Source of the DNA: an uncultured Algibacter sp.
GTDB lineage: Bacteria; Bacteroidota; Bacteroidia; Flavobacteriales; Flavobacteriaceae
Length of the DNA stretch: 64,000 nucleotides
Direction: 5' to 3'
Assembly (NCBI GenBank): GCA_947502405.1
Contig: CANMZT010000013.1
Coordinates: forward strand, 62,001-126,000
The translations under genes and the position numbers were made by a program. This document shows positions 25,629-33,639 of the stretch, in pieces; position 1 is the first letter of the stretch; the number at the start of each line of letters is the position of its first letter. The notes beneath the pieces were generated by a model, which was given only the letters and a program-made list of their open reading frames with translations, had not been told where the DNA came from and made no database searches.

Positions 25629-26408
25629 TTAAAACCCGCGCTCCTTTTGCAACTGCTCATAAGCAGCTTGTACTTGTCTAAACTTTTCTTCAGCCCCTTT
25701 TTGATGTTCTTTTCCTAAATGAATCACTTTATCTGGATGATACTTTTTAGCCATTTTTCGATAAGCTTTCTTAACCTCATCATCTGTAGCACTTTTATCA
25801 ATTTCTAAAACTTTATAAGCATTATCGCTACTATTATAAAACATCGCTTTAATACTCTCGTAATCTCTGGAGCTAATACCTAAATAGCCTGCTATGGTAT
25901 AAATTTGCTTCTCTTCATCACTCGTTACTGTACCATCAGCTCTGGCAATTCCAAATAGAAAGTGCATGAGTTGTAAACGCGATGGATGATCCATCATTTG
26001 GCGAATTTGTAAACACACCGGACGAACCGACACATTTTGCTTGCTAATATTTTTAAATAATTTAAAGGCATGATTTGCACGCGCTGCACCGTACATGTTT
26101 AAAAATTGCTGGCGTACAAAATCCAATTCGCGTTGGTCTTGTTTACCATCAGCCTTAATAACTACTGAAGCTAAAACTAACAAACTCACCTCAAAATCGC
26201 CCGATTGTGTTTGTGGGCGTTGTCTGGGTTGTGTTCTATAGGTTGTTCTTCGTCCTCCTCTTGTTGTTTGTCTTTCGCCTAATAATGGTCCACCATTACC
26301 ATCTGCCATAGAATCTACAACACTACCTAATGCTAAACCAATTATAGCTCCTATTGGACCTCCGAACGACCAGCCTATTGAGGCTCCTATCCATTTTGCA
26401 AAACTCAT
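25629..26408 (-). CDS. TerB-DnaJ domain protein (DjlA-like)
   Basis: The 259-residue co-chaperone-like protein has an N-terminal Gly-rich hydrophobic segment (residues 5-32, [20 protein letters not shown]) and an RQRPQTQ-rich linker. A TerB domain (about 72-185, [20 protein letters not shown] and [16 protein letters not shown]) follows. The C-terminal J domain (about 193-259) has the HPD motif in [12 protein letters not shown]. coli DjlA has the same order of membrane segment, TerB and J domain and stimulates DnaK at the membrane. It is monocistronic here. Confidence 0.9.
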   Translation of the reverse strand: MSFAKWIGASIGWSFGGPIGAIIGLALGSVVDSMADGNGGPLLGERQTTRGGRRTTYRTQPRQRPQTQSGDFEVSLLVLASVVIKADGKQDQRELDFVRQQFLNMYGAARANHAFKLFKNISKQNVSVRPVCLQIRQMMDHPSRLQLMHFLFGIARADGTVTSDEEKQIYTIAGYLGISSRDYESIKAMFYNSSDNAYKVLEIDKSATDDEVKKAYRKMAKKYHPDKVIHLGKEHQKGAEEKFRQVQAAYEQLQKERGF

Positions 26409-26486
26409 TTAATTCTTTTGTTTTTTACAGGTGTTAAATATAACATTGTTAGTTGAATTTTTAGCTGTTTTGTTACAATTGTACTG

Positions 26487-26588
26487 TGTTAAGGATAGAA
26501 GCGGCATCCTTTTTTGCTTTTCTGCAAAAAAGATATAGCGGATAGCCTGACCTTATAACGCCATAAGCGTTTTAAGGGAACACCCAAA
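26487..26588 (+). repeat. Dispersed structured element, copy C
   Basis: The copy runs from GTGTTAAGGATAGAAGCGGC through a hairpin (CCTTTTTTGC...GCAAAAAAGA) and ATATAGCGGATAGCC to GGAACACCCAAAG. It shares the AGCGGCATCC and GATATAGCGG blocks with copy B. It lies between divergent genes, just upstream of the bacilliredoxin promoter. Confidence 0.72.
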
Positions 26589-26610
26589 GTATAAATACAA
26601 TCCTTTTATT

Positions 26611-26618
26611 TAACTTTG
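26611..26618 (+). promoter_or_regulatory. Promoter of the bacilliredoxin gene, -7 box TAACTTTG
   Basis: TAACTTTG followed by CA fits TAnnTTTG and lies 41 bases before the ATG at 26652. Confidence 0.6.
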
Positions 26619-26651
26619 CAAAAAAATTAATACTTAAAAAAAATTAAATAT

Positions 26652-27062
26652 ATGTATCCAGCAGAATTAGTAAAACCTATGCGTGAGGATTTAACCAAAG
26701 TTGGTTTTGAAGAATTACATACTGCCGCGGCTGTTGACGCTGCTTTAGCCAAAGAAGGTACCACATTAGTTGTGGTAAATTCGGTATGTGGTTGTGCCGC
26801 CGCAAATGCGCGCCCAGGTGCAAGAATGAGTTTAGAAAACACAAAAAAACCAGACCATATTGTTACGGTTTTTGCAGGTGTTGATAAAGAAGCAGTTGAT
26901 GCTGCTCGTGGTTACATGGTGCCGTTTCCTCCAAGTTCGCCTAGTATGGCCTTATTTAAAGATGGAGAATTAGTACACATGCTAGAGCGTCATCATATTG
27001 AAGGTAGACCAGCAGAGTTAATTGCAGAAAACCTTGTTGATGCTTACAACGACCATTGTTAA
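26652..27062 (+). CDS. Bacilliredoxin, BrxA/BrxB family (YphP/YqiW)
   Basis: The 136-residue thioredoxin-fold protein has the family CGC active site in VVNSVCGCAAANARPG and a conserved C-terminal half (VPFPPSSPSMALFKDGELVHMLERH). BrxA/B reduce mixed disulfides of bacillithiol with proteins, so their presence suggests that this organism uses bacillithiol, as many Bacteroidetes do. It has its own promoter at 26611 and a strong terminator at 27082. The mapping of the CGC motif is direct; the thiol partner is inference from the family. Confidence 0.93.
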   Translation: MYPAELVKPMREDLTKVGFEELHTAAAVDAALAKEGTTLVVVNSVCGCAAANARPGARMSLENTKKPDHIVTVFAGVDKEAVDAARGYMVPFPPSSPSMALFKDGELVHMLERHHIEGRPAELIAENLVDAYNDHC

Positions 27063-27081
27063 AACTCGAAAAAAAGTAAAC

Positions 27082-27112
27082 AAAAAACCACGACTAAGTC
27101 GTGGTTTTTTGT
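27082..27112 (+). terminator. Terminator of the bacilliredoxin gene
   Basis: The stem AAAAACCACGAC / GTCGTGGTTTTT with a TAA loop is followed by T residues. Confidence 0.9.
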
Positions 27113-27168
27113 TTTTATACGCAACCTTTCCAATATCATAACATCTAACAAATAAACAGCCCAAAAAG

Positions 27169-27570
27169 ATGAAGAGATTATTGCCGCAATTTATTTTTGC
27201 CCTCCCATTATGTTTATTTTTATTTTCTACACAATGTGATGATGATATTGCACCTCTTACCCAAGAAGATGAAGAACAGGAATTAGCTATTTTAAAAGCT
27301 GAAATTGAAAGTTTAGCAGACGCTTCTGTTTGTGATGATGCTTTTGAGTGTAAATTTATTGCCTTTGGAAGTAAACCTTGTGGTGGCCCATGGAGTTATT
27401 TAGTATATTCAACTTCTATTGATACCGAAAAGCTTGAAAATATGGTTGAAGGTTACAACAGAAAAGAGGCTATTTATAATACCGAATGGGGTATTGCGTC
27501 TGATTGCGCTATTGAAAACCCACCATCTAGTGTAACTTGCGAAAATAACACTTGTGTAGCTATCTACTAA
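27169..27570 (+). CDS. Small Cys-rich lipoprotein
   Basis: The 133-residue protein has a signal peptide and an atypical lipobox (LFSTQC, Cys at residue 23). The mature part has an acidic linker, then six Cys residues in a compact domain: VCDDAFECKFIAFGSKPCGG, a YLVYSTSIDTEKLENMVEGYN stretch, then SDCAIENPPSSVTCENNTC. Paired Cys residues suggest disulfides in the periplasm or on the surface. I recognise the pattern from Bacteroidetes hypothetical proteins but know no function. It lies 53 bases before plsC on the same strand. Confidence 0.68.
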   Translation: MKRLLPQFIFALPLCLFLFSTQCDDDIAPLTQEDEEQELAILKAEIESLADASVCDDAFECKFIAFGSKPCGGPWSYLVYSTSIDTEKLENMVEGYNRKEAIYNTEWGIASDCAIENPPSSVTCENNTCVAIY

Positions 27571-27622
27571 AACGCCTGCTTAAATCAAGTAATTTTTCAG
27601 TCTAGTTTATTATTTTTGGGGC

Positions 27623-28360
27623 ATGGTTAAACTACTGTCTTATCCCATATCTGTTATATATTTTATATGTTTTGGATTAACACTACTTGTGTTTCATCCC
27701 ATACAATGGTTTTGTTTTAATGTTTTGGGGCCTAAAGCACATGAAAAAAGTGTTTATGCTTTACAATTTTTCTTGATGCGTTGTGCCAATATTTTGGGTA
27801 CGCGTTTTTCTTTTATTAACCACCATAAAATAGAAGAAAACAGACCTCTTATAGTTGTTACAAACCATCAAAGCTTGCATGATATATATCCGCTAACTTG
27901 GTATATGCGTAAGTATCACCCTAAGTTTATTAGTAAAATAGAATTGGGAAAAGGTATCCCAAGTGTATCTTATAATTTACGTCATGGCGGTGCAGCGTTA
28001 ATTGATAGAAAAAATCCAAGACAATCCTTACCAGCTTTAATGAAATTTGGAGAATATATTGAAAAAAATAATTATGCTGCTGTTATTTTTCCAGAAGGCA
28101 CGCGTAGTAAGGATGGTAACCCAAAACCTTTTCAAACAAAAGGCTTAGAGATTTTATTTAAAAAAATACCCTCTGCGTTGATTGTACCAGTTACTATAAA
28201 CAATTCGTGGAAAATGTTACGTTATGGAAAATTTCCTGCTGGCATAGCAAATCATATTAAATTTACCGTACATAAACCTTTGGAATTGGGTACCTTTGCT
28301 GACAAGAAAGAACTTATCGAAACAGTCGAAATGACTATCAAAAATCATATTAAACATTAA
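27623..28360 (+). CDS. plsC: 1-acyl-sn-glycerol-3-phosphate acyltransferase
   Basis: This 245-residue membrane-associated acyltransferase adds the second acyl chain to lysophosphatidate. It has an N-terminal hydrophobic anchor (about residues 8-32), the HX4D catalytic motif in VTNHQSLHDIYPL and the substrate-binding FPEGTRSKDG. It starts an apparent operon in which a soluble acyl-ACP desaturase follows by 12 bases, so phospholipid assembly and fatty-acid unsaturation appear to be co-expressed. Confidence 0.9.
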   Translation: MVKLLSYPISVIYFICFGLTLLVFHPIQWFCFNVLGPKAHEKSVYALQFFLMRCANILGTRFSFINHHKIEENRPLIVVTNHQSLHDIYPLTWYMRKYHPKFISKIELGKGIPSVSYNLRHGGAALIDRKNPRQSLPALMKFGEYIEKNNYAAVIFPEGTRSKDGNPKPFQTKGLEILFKKIPSALIVPVTINNSWKMLRYGKFPAGIANHIKFTVHKPLELGTFADKKELIETVEMTIKNHIKH

Positions 28361-28372
28361 AAAAGAGATTAA

Positions 28373-29374
28373 ATGTCTTTAAAGAATAAGAGATTAGAGG
28401 TGATGCGGTTTTTAGAAAAAGACGTTGATGCATTGATGGAAAAATACTTGATTCCTATTGATAGCATTTGGCAACCCACAGATTTTTTACCAAATTCTGA
28501 AACTACTGATGAAGCCTTTTTTGAGGAGGTAAAAGAAATCAGAGAGCTAGCAAAAGATTTACCATACGATTTTTGGGTGGTTTTAGTTGGTGACATGATT
28601 ACAGAGGAGGCCTTACCAACTTACGAATCGTGGTTAATGGATGTTGAAGGTGTTGAACAGGTTGAAGGCGGTGGAAACGGTTGGGGTAAATGGGTACGCC
28701 AATGGACTTCTGAAGAGAACAGACACGGTGATGTACTAAATAAATATCTTTACCTTTCTGGACGAGTAAACATGAAAGAAATTGAAAAAACGACTCAGCA
28801 CCTTATTGCTGATGGTTTTGATATTGGTACAGATAGAGACCCTTATAAAAACTTTGTTTATACTAGTTTTCAAGAGTTAGCTACTTATATTTCTCATAAT
28901 CGTGTTGCTAAACTTGCAAAAGACAAAGGCAATAAGCGATTATCAAAAATGTGTAAGATCATTTCTGGTGATGAAATGCGTCACCACCATGCCTATTCTG
29001 AGTTTGTAGAACGAATTTTTACAGTAGACCCTAGCCAAATGATGATGGCTTTTCATTACATGATGAAACAAAAAATCACCATGCCCGCGCATTTTTTAAG
29101 AGAATCTGGAAAAAGTATTGGTACCGCTTTTGAAGAGTTTTCTAATACGGCACAACGTATTGGTGTTTATACAGCTACGGATTATGTAGATATCTTACAA
29201 AAATTGATTGAACGTTGGGATATTGGAAGCATTACAGGTTTAAACGATGAAGCAGAAAAGGCCAGAGACTACTTGATGAAACTACCTGCTAGAATGTATC
29301 GCTTATCTGAACGTATGAAAATTCCAGAAAACTCATTTCAATTTAAATGGGTTGAACCAGCTGTTACTAAATAA
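28373..29374 (+). CDS. Soluble acyl-ACP desaturase (stearoyl-ACP desaturase family)
   Basis: The 333-residue diiron enzyme belongs to the plant-type soluble desaturase family (FA_desaturase_2). Diiron ligands appear as SEENRHGDVLNKYLY (EExxH) and ISGDEMRHHHAYSEF (DExRHH), the two repeats separated by about 85 residues as expected. It introduces a cis double bond into acyl-ACP with oxygen and ferredoxin. Bacterial members are found in Actinobacteria and Bacteroidetes. It follows plsC closely and precedes a small conserved gene and an HD hydrolase. Confidence 0.9.
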   Translation: MSLKNKRLEVMRFLEKDVDALMEKYLIPIDSIWQPTDFLPNSETTDEAFFEEVKEIRELAKDLPYDFWVVLVGDMITEEALPTYESWLMDVEGVEQVEGGGNGWGKWVRQWTSEENRHGDVLNKYLYLSGRVNMKEIEKTTQHLIADGFDIGTDRDPYKNFVYTSFQELATYISHNRVAKLAKDKGNKRLSKMCKIISGDEMRHHHAYSEFVERIFTVDPSQMMMAFHYMMKQKITMPAHFLRESGKSIGTAFEEFSNTAQRIGVYTATDYVDILQKLIERWDIGSITGLNDEAEKARDYLMKLPARMYRLSERMKIPENSFQFKWVEPAVTK

Positions 29375-29385
29375 ACTAGCTTTTA

Positions 29386-29724
29386 TTGGTAGATTACAAT
29401 AACAAACGTTTTAAGCCTATTTTGACTTCAGAACATAGTGAAGTGACTTCTGATACTATCTTTCTATATAAACAAAAAGGAAATATTTTAACTTCAACTT
29501 ATAAGGGCGAAGCCATAATTGAAGGGCATTTAATTGGTTTGGTTAGTGATGATGGTGTTATAAATATGAGATACCATCAAATTAATAAAAACGGTGATTT
29601 AATGACTGGCATTTGTGTATCAAAACCTGAAATAGGTACTGATGGAAAAATTATACTACATGAAAGTTGGCAATGGACATCAGGCAATAAATCTAAAGGC
29701 ACATCTATCCTAAAAGAAATTTAG
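29386..29724 (+). CDS. Small conserved protein, often mislabelled N-acetylglutamate synthase
   Basis: This 112-residue protein of probable beta-sheet fold has no signal peptide. The motifs TSTYKGEAIIEGHLIGL, MRYHQINKNGDLMTGIC and LHESWQWTSGNKSKG look familiar from a group of bacterial proteins that databases sometimes name n-acetylglutamate synthase without evidence. It has none of the GNAT or kinase-like motifs of a real ArgA. The start is a TTG at 29386, and no ATG fits because the conserved DYNNKRFKPI region begins three codons later. It lies between the desaturase and HD genes. Confidence 0.72.
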   Translation: MVDYNNKRFKPILTSEHSEVTSDTIFLYKQKGNILTSTYKGEAIIEGHLIGLVSDDGVINMRYHQINKNGDLMTGICVSKPEIGTDGKIILHESWQWTSGNKSKGTSILKEI

Positions 29725-29729
29725 GCGTT

Positions 29730-30392
29730 ATGGATCAACAGGATATAATCAATAAAACCATAGCTTTTGTTAAGAAAACTTTAGCTAACGCTGAAGGTGG
29801 TCATGATTGGTTTCATATAGAGCGTGTTTATAAAAACAGTCTTTTAATAGCTAAAAGCGAGTCTGTCGATACTTTTGTTGTGACTTTAAGCGCTTTACTT
29901 CATGATATTGCTGATAGTAAATTTCATAACGGAGACGAAACCATTGGGCCTAAATTAGCCCGAGAATTTCTTTTTAAATTAAATGTAGATTCAACTATAA
30001 TAGAACATGTTATAAAGATTATAGAAAATATCTCTTTTAAGTCGAGCTTATCTACAGATGCTGCTAAAAAATTCAAATCTCCAGAGCTGGATGTTGTTCA
30101 GGATGCAGACAGACTAGATGCTATTGGTGCCATAGGTATTGCACGTTGTTTTAATTATGGAGGTTTTAAAAATAGAGCACTTTATAATCCTGAGATCAAG
30201 CCTGAATTAAACATGACTAAAGAAGAGTACAAAGCTTCAACTGCACCTACAATTAATCATTTTTATGAGAAACTTTTGCTTCTGAAAGATAAAATGAATA
30301 CTAAAACAGGAAAAGAAATTGCTGAGAAACGTCATGAATTCATGAAACTCTACTTAAACCAGTTTTATAATGAATGGGATGGCAATATATAA
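29730..30392 (+). CDS. HD-domain phosphohydrolase
   Basis: The 220-residue metal-dependent hydrolase shows the HD-domain ligands in GGHDWFHIERVYKNS, LLHDIADSKFHNGDE and VVQDADRLDAIGAIGIARCF. It resembles the YedJ-like stand-alone HD proteins, whose substrates (nucleotides or other phosphates) are mostly unknown. It begins five bases after the preceding gene, so it is the last gene of the plsC operon. No terminator was found directly after it. Confidence 0.88.
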   Translation: MDQQDIINKTIAFVKKTLANAEGGHDWFHIERVYKNSLLIAKSESVDTFVVTLSALLHDIADSKFHNGDETIGPKLAREFLFKLNVDSTIIEHVIKIIENISFKSSLSTDAAKKFKSPELDVVQDADRLDAIGAIGIARCFNYGGFKNRALYNPEIKPELNMTKEEYKASTAPTINHFYEKLLLLKDKMNTKTGKEIAEKRHEFMKLYLNQFYNEWDGNI

Positions 30393-30462
30393 TACCGTTT
30401 TAAATTCCAATTAATCACGATTTTTAGTTCGTATCAAATAACAACATACACTATTTTAACCC

Positions 30463-30552
30463 ATTTCTATGTTAAATTAGTGCTTAGGGTAAATTAGCAT
30501 AGAAATCAATTAAAATTACTGTTTTTTCCCTAAAACATCTAGCATAATTTTG
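30463..30552 (+). promoter_or_regulatory. Promoter and shared upstream element, copy 3
   Basis: The -7 box TAATTTTG is at 30545-30552. Exactly 51 bases upstream of its first base is TTAGCAT (30494) in the context AAATTAGCATAGAAATCAAT. That block also pairs as an inverted repeat with ATTTCTATGTTAAATTAG (30463-30480). The same 51-base spacing is found at 31969/32020 and 32881/32932. Confidence 0.55.
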
Positions 30553-30579
30553 AATTGTTGAACATTTAAATCCCTAGTT

Positions 30580-30717
30580 ATGAAAAAGTTAAAAGAAGAA
30601 TTAGTTCAAAAAGAAGAAGAGACAGCTAACTTTAATTATATACTATTTAGTGCTGGCCTTTTGCTGTCCTTACCAGTAATAACATTTGTTTTATTATTTT
30701 GCCTTAAATTAATTTAA
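30580..30717 (+). CDS. Small single-pass membrane protein (45 aa)
   Basis: The ORF has ATG at 30580 and TAA at 30715-30717. The product has a charged N-terminus (MKKLKEELVQKEEETAN) and one hydrophobic helix (about residues 20-45). I recognise no family. It is supported by a TAATTTTG promoter 35 bases upstream, by a GTTGAAC-type leader shared with the two secreted paralogs at 32056 and 32969, and by a terminator at 30736. The shared control suggests a role with them and with the AraC regulator. Confidence 0.6.
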   Translation: MKKLKEELVQKEEETANFNYILFSAGLLLSLPVITFVLLFCLKLI

Positions 30718-30735
30718 TTAAAACTCAAACTAATC

Positions 30736-30768
30736 AAAAAAAGCCTCCTTTTACTAGGAGGCTTTTTT
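30736..30768. terminator. Bidirectional terminator between two small genes
   Basis: The stem AAGCCTCCT / AGGAGGCTT has A residues on the left and T residues on the right, serving both the 45-aa gene and the minus-strand 56-aa gene. Confidence 0.88.
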
Positions 30769-30793
30769 AAATGTATTAAAGGTTTTAAAGCAA

Positions 30794-30964
30794 CTAATTC
30801 TCTAATGCTACTTGTAACGCTGTAATCTTATATTCTAAAATTGAAAGTTCTTCTGCATTTTCAATAATTTCTTCAACAGTCAAATCATTTTTACCGTTTA
30901 TATAAGTTAAAAGACCTTCTCGCTTGTATGAATAATATTTTAGAGCTTCATTTATTTTTTCCAT
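30794..30964 (-). CDS. Small acidic helical protein (56 aa)
   Basis: The ORF has ATG at 30964 and TAG at 30794. The product is acidic and likely all-helical: MEKINEALKYYSYKREG, then LTVEEIIENAEEL, ending ITALQVALEN. I recognise no family. It starts 12 bases after the AraC gene stop on the same strand and ends at a shared terminator, so it is probably co-transcribed with that regulator. Confidence 0.6.
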   Translation of the reverse strand: MEKINEALKYYSYKREGLLTYINGKNDLTVEEIIENAEELSILEYKITALQVALEN

Positions 30965-30976
30965 AGTTAAAGTTTT

Positions 30977-31852
30977 TTATTGAATAATTAACTTGATTTC
31001 TTTTCTATAGTTTGAAGCACTTTTTCCAGTGATATCATTAAATACCTTATTAAAGTGCGAAAAATTATTAAAGCCACATTCATAACAAACATCAGCTATA
31101 CTCATATCACTTTCTTCTGAAAGTAGCTTAGTAGCATGTACTATACGATATTCATTTACAATTTGCGTAAAAGTTTTACCTGTAGCCTTTTTAAAATATC
31201 TACAAAAAGCAGGCACAGTCATACTTACCACATCTGCAATCTCATCAAGAGTTATATGGTCTTGAAAATTTTTATTCACGTATTTAAATATGGCTCCAAT
31301 CTTAGAACTATCCTGAGCCTCGGCTTCAAAAGCATAACCATCCGCATTTAAGAGCGTATAATCTTCAGTGTTTGCTAAGTAGCCTAAAATTTCTAAAAAT
31401 TGTAAAATCCGGTCTAAGCCTGAGCTATTTAATAAACTGTCAATTTTAGGACCAATATGAGCTTTAGTTTCTACTTGAAATCGAATACCTTTTTTAGCTC
31501 GTTCAAATAAGGCAGCAATACTAGACAACTCAGGAACCTTAATAAAGTCATTACCTAAAAAGTCAGCTTTAAACTGAACGGTAGTTTCAGATCCATTGGC
31601 TGTTAATCGGTCAGCAAAACCGTTGTGAGGCAAATTAGCGCCTATTAATATAAGCTGACTGTTGTTAAAATATGATAAATGGTTACCAATATGTGTTTTT
31701 CCTTGCCCCTTATTTACATAAACTAGTTCAAGCTCAGGATGAAAATGCCAGTAGGCATTGAGCCTATCAGCCTTTTCTAAATGCTGCTTGACAAGTATTG
31801 AGCTTCCAAAACTTGGGGTAAGCTTTTCTAAAGTAGGTTTTTTATTAACCAT
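30977..31852 (-). CDS. AraC-family regulator with cupin sensor domain
   Basis: The 291-residue regulator has an N-terminal cupin (AYWHFHPELELVYVNKGQGK, then GANLPHNGF) and C-terminal AraC HTH pair (LDEIADVVSMTVPAFCRYFK, then IADVCYECGFNNFSHFNKVF). Cupin-AraC proteins usually sense sugars or related small molecules. It is divergent from a secreted-protein gene at 32056. The promoters of that gene, of its paralog at 32969 and of the 45-aa gene at 30580 share a motif 51 bases upstream of the -7 box, so this protein is the obvious candidate for their regulator. Confidence 0.92.
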   Translation of the reverse strand: MVNKKPTLEKLTPSFGSSILVKQHLEKADRLNAYWHFHPELELVYVNKGQGKTHIGNHLSYFNNSQLILIGANLPHNGFADRLTANGSETTVQFKADFLGNDFIKVPELSSIAALFERAKKGIRFQVETKAHIGPKIDSLLNSSGLDRILQFLEILGYLANTEDYTLLNADGYAFEAEAQDSSKIGAIFKYVNKNFQDHITLDEIADVVSMTVPAFCRYFKKATGKTFTQIVNEYRIVHATKLLSEESDMSIADVCYECGFNNFSHFNKVFNDITGKSASNYRKEIKLIIQ

Positions 31853-31954
31853 GAGAGACTAATTTTACAACAAATTTATAATTTATTATGCATACATTAT
31901 ATATAAAATTACCCAAAATATATGTTATATTAACTTAACACACAGTTAACATTC

Positions 31955-32027
31955 AATTAACAGATAATTTAGCACATAAAGTGGTCAAAATTCATGTTTT
32001 TGAAAAGACTCATCCAATATATCTTTG
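31955..32027 (+). promoter_or_regulatory. Promoter and shared upstream element, copy 1
   Basis: AATTAACAGATAATTTAGCA begins at 31955 and extends into CATAAAGTGGTCAAAATT. The -7 box TATCTTTG is at 32020-32027, 51 bases from TTAGCA. A leader beginning GTTGAACGTTAT precedes the ATG at 32056. Confidence 0.65.
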
Positions 32028-32055
32028 TACCGTTGAACGTTATTAAACCCAAATT

Positions 32056-32649
32056 ATGAAAAACGTAATCAAAAACACAAAAAAAGGATTCTTAATGGTA
32101 GCTCTTCTATCTACGTTTATAGGATTTGCTAGCAACACTGATAACCTAATTAAAAGAGATGCTAGAACAACCGCTTTAGTATTAGAAAATGTAAAAGAAG
32201 GTAATTTACTTAGCATAAAAGATAGCTACGGCATCATACTCTACAAAGAATCAATTAAAATAAATGGGGTTTATAAGAAAGGATTTGATTTAACCGCTTT
32301 ACCAGATGGTGAATATATTTTTGAACTTGAAAAGGAATTAGAAATTAAAACAATCCCTTTTACAGTTGAATCTTATAAGGTTATTTTCAATGAAGAAGAT
32401 GAAGCTACATATTTCAAACCTTTTATTAAGCATGAAAAAGATTTTGTTTTCTTGACAAAGCTTAATCTTAATGAAGAATTAACCACAATTAATGTATACG
32501 CTGTTTATAATGGTGATTTAAAACTTCGTCATTCAGAAACTATAGAAAACACTAAAGTTATCGAGAAAGTGTTCAAATTAGAAAAAGGAAATTACAAAAT
32601 TGAAATAAACTCCAATAACAAGGAGCATACAACATTCATTAATAATTAG
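32056..32649 (+). CDS. Secreted Ig-like-fold protein, paralog 1
   Basis: The 197-residue protein has a signal peptide (KNTKKGFLMVALLSTFIGFA, cleaved near residue 26) and a mature part of beta strands. The core GNLLSIKDSYGIILYKESI and KGFDLTALPDGEYIFELEK resembles Bacteroidetes secreted beta-sandwich modules, in which LPDGxYxFEL forms a hairpin. No catalytic residues are apparent. The neighbouring gene at 32969 is a tandem paralog with nearly the same promoter region and terminator type. A surface, adhesion or structural role is possible, but the function is unknown. Confidence 0.72.
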   Translation: MKNVIKNTKKGFLMVALLSTFIGFASNTDNLIKRDARTTALVLENVKEGNLLSIKDSYGIILYKESIKINGVYKKGFDLTALPDGEYIFELEKELEIKTIPFTVESYKVIFNEEDEATYFKPFIKHEKDFVFLTKLNLNEELTTINVYAVYNGDLKLRHSETIENTKVIEKVFKLEKGNYKIEINSNNKEHTTFINN

Positions 32650-32683
32650 TTTTAATGTCTTATTTAGTTTAGTTTAGTTGGTA

Positions 32684-32716
32684 AAAGTGGGCTGTGGTGG
32701 CCCACTTTTCTTTTTT
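32684..32716 (+). terminator. Terminator of secreted paralog 1
   Basis: The stem AAAGTGGGC / GGCCCACTTT is followed by CTTTTTT. It is nearly identical to the one after paralog 2. Confidence 0.88.
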
Positions 32717-32866
32717 AAACATACCACTTTTTCCTCTTCTCTTGAGTTTAGAAAATACTTTTTGATTATAGCATTTTCTGTTTCCCAATGTAGTTATTCA
32801 ATAATTAGTAAAACACCTTTTCAATATCTAAATAATTGACATTAATTTTACCTAAAAATGATGTAA

Positions 32867-32939
32867 AATTAACAGATAATTTAGCATATAAATTGGTAAA
32901 AATCAATGTTTTACAAGTTTATATTGCACTATATATTTG
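32867..32939 (+). promoter_or_regulatory. Promoter and shared upstream element, copy 2
   Basis: AATTAACAGATAATTTAGCA is repeated here, followed by TATAAATTGGTAAAAAT. The -7 box TATATTTG is at 32932-32939, again 51 bases from TTAGCA, with a GTTGAACGTTAT leader after it. Confidence 0.65.
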
Positions 32940-32968
32940 TAGTGTTGAACGTTATAAAAACCTAAATC

Positions 32969-33577
32969 ATGAAAAACGTAATTAAACACTCAAAAAAAGG
33001 AATCTTAATGGTAACTATGTTTGCTACCTTGTTAAGTTTCGCAAAAGACGCTACATTATTTAATATTAAAAATGAAGCTAAAAGAACCGCTCTTACTTTA
33101 TATAATGTAAAGCAAGGCAACCTATTATCTATAAAAGATAATAAAGGTTTGATTTTATTCAAAGAATATATTGATAAGTCTGGTACATATAACAAAGGTT
33201 TTGATTTAACCGCTTTACCAGATGGTGCTTATATTTTTGAGCTTGATAAAGACTTGGAAATAAACACTATACCTTTTACTGTAACTTCCGATGTTGTTGT
33301 TTTTGATAAAGCTAAAGAAAAAACAGTTTTTAAACCTTTGGTAAGGGTTGATAAGGACATGATGTATCTTTCGAAACTTTCTTTAAATGAAAGTCCTCTA
33401 AAAGTTGAAATTTATTTTAAAAATTATGGCTCGAATGCATCAGAACTTATCCATACTGAAATACTAAAAAACAAAAAAACTATTGAAAGAGTTTATAAGC
33501 TAACAGGTTTAGAATTGGGAACTTATAAACTAGTATTCTACACAGAAGGGAGAAAATTTGAAGAAACTGTTTACTAA
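32969..33577 (+). CDS. Secreted Ig-like-fold protein, paralog 2
   Basis: This 202-residue tandem paralog of the 32056 product shares the start MKNVIKxxKKGxLMV, GNLLSIKDNKGLILFKEYI and an identical FDLTALPDG stretch followed by AYIFEL. The C-terminal thirds have diverged more (YLSKLSLNESPLKVEIYFKN). The conserved promoter, leader and terminator indicate duplication of a whole transcription unit of about 0.9 kb. Function is unknown; the AraC regulator at 30977 is its likely controller. Confidence 0.72.
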   Translation: MKNVIKHSKKGILMVTMFATLLSFAKDATLFNIKNEAKRTALTLYNVKQGNLLSIKDNKGLILFKEYIDKSGTYNKGFDLTALPDGAYIFELDKDLEINTIPFTVTSDVVVFDKAKEKTVFKPLVRVDKDMMYLSKLSLNESPLKVEIYFKNYGSNASELIHTEILKNKKTIERVYKLTGLELGTYKLVFYTEGRKFEETVY

Positions 33578-33609
33578 AAACCTAAATACCTTATTTAGTT
33601 TAGTTGATT

Positions 33610-33638
33610 AAAGTGGGCTGTAGTGGCCCACTTTTTTT
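33610..33638 (+). terminator. Terminator of secreted paralog 2
   Basis: The stem AAGTGGGC / GGCCCACTT is followed by seven T residues and lies just before the convergent radical SAM gene. Confidence 0.85.
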
Positions 33639-33639
33639 A

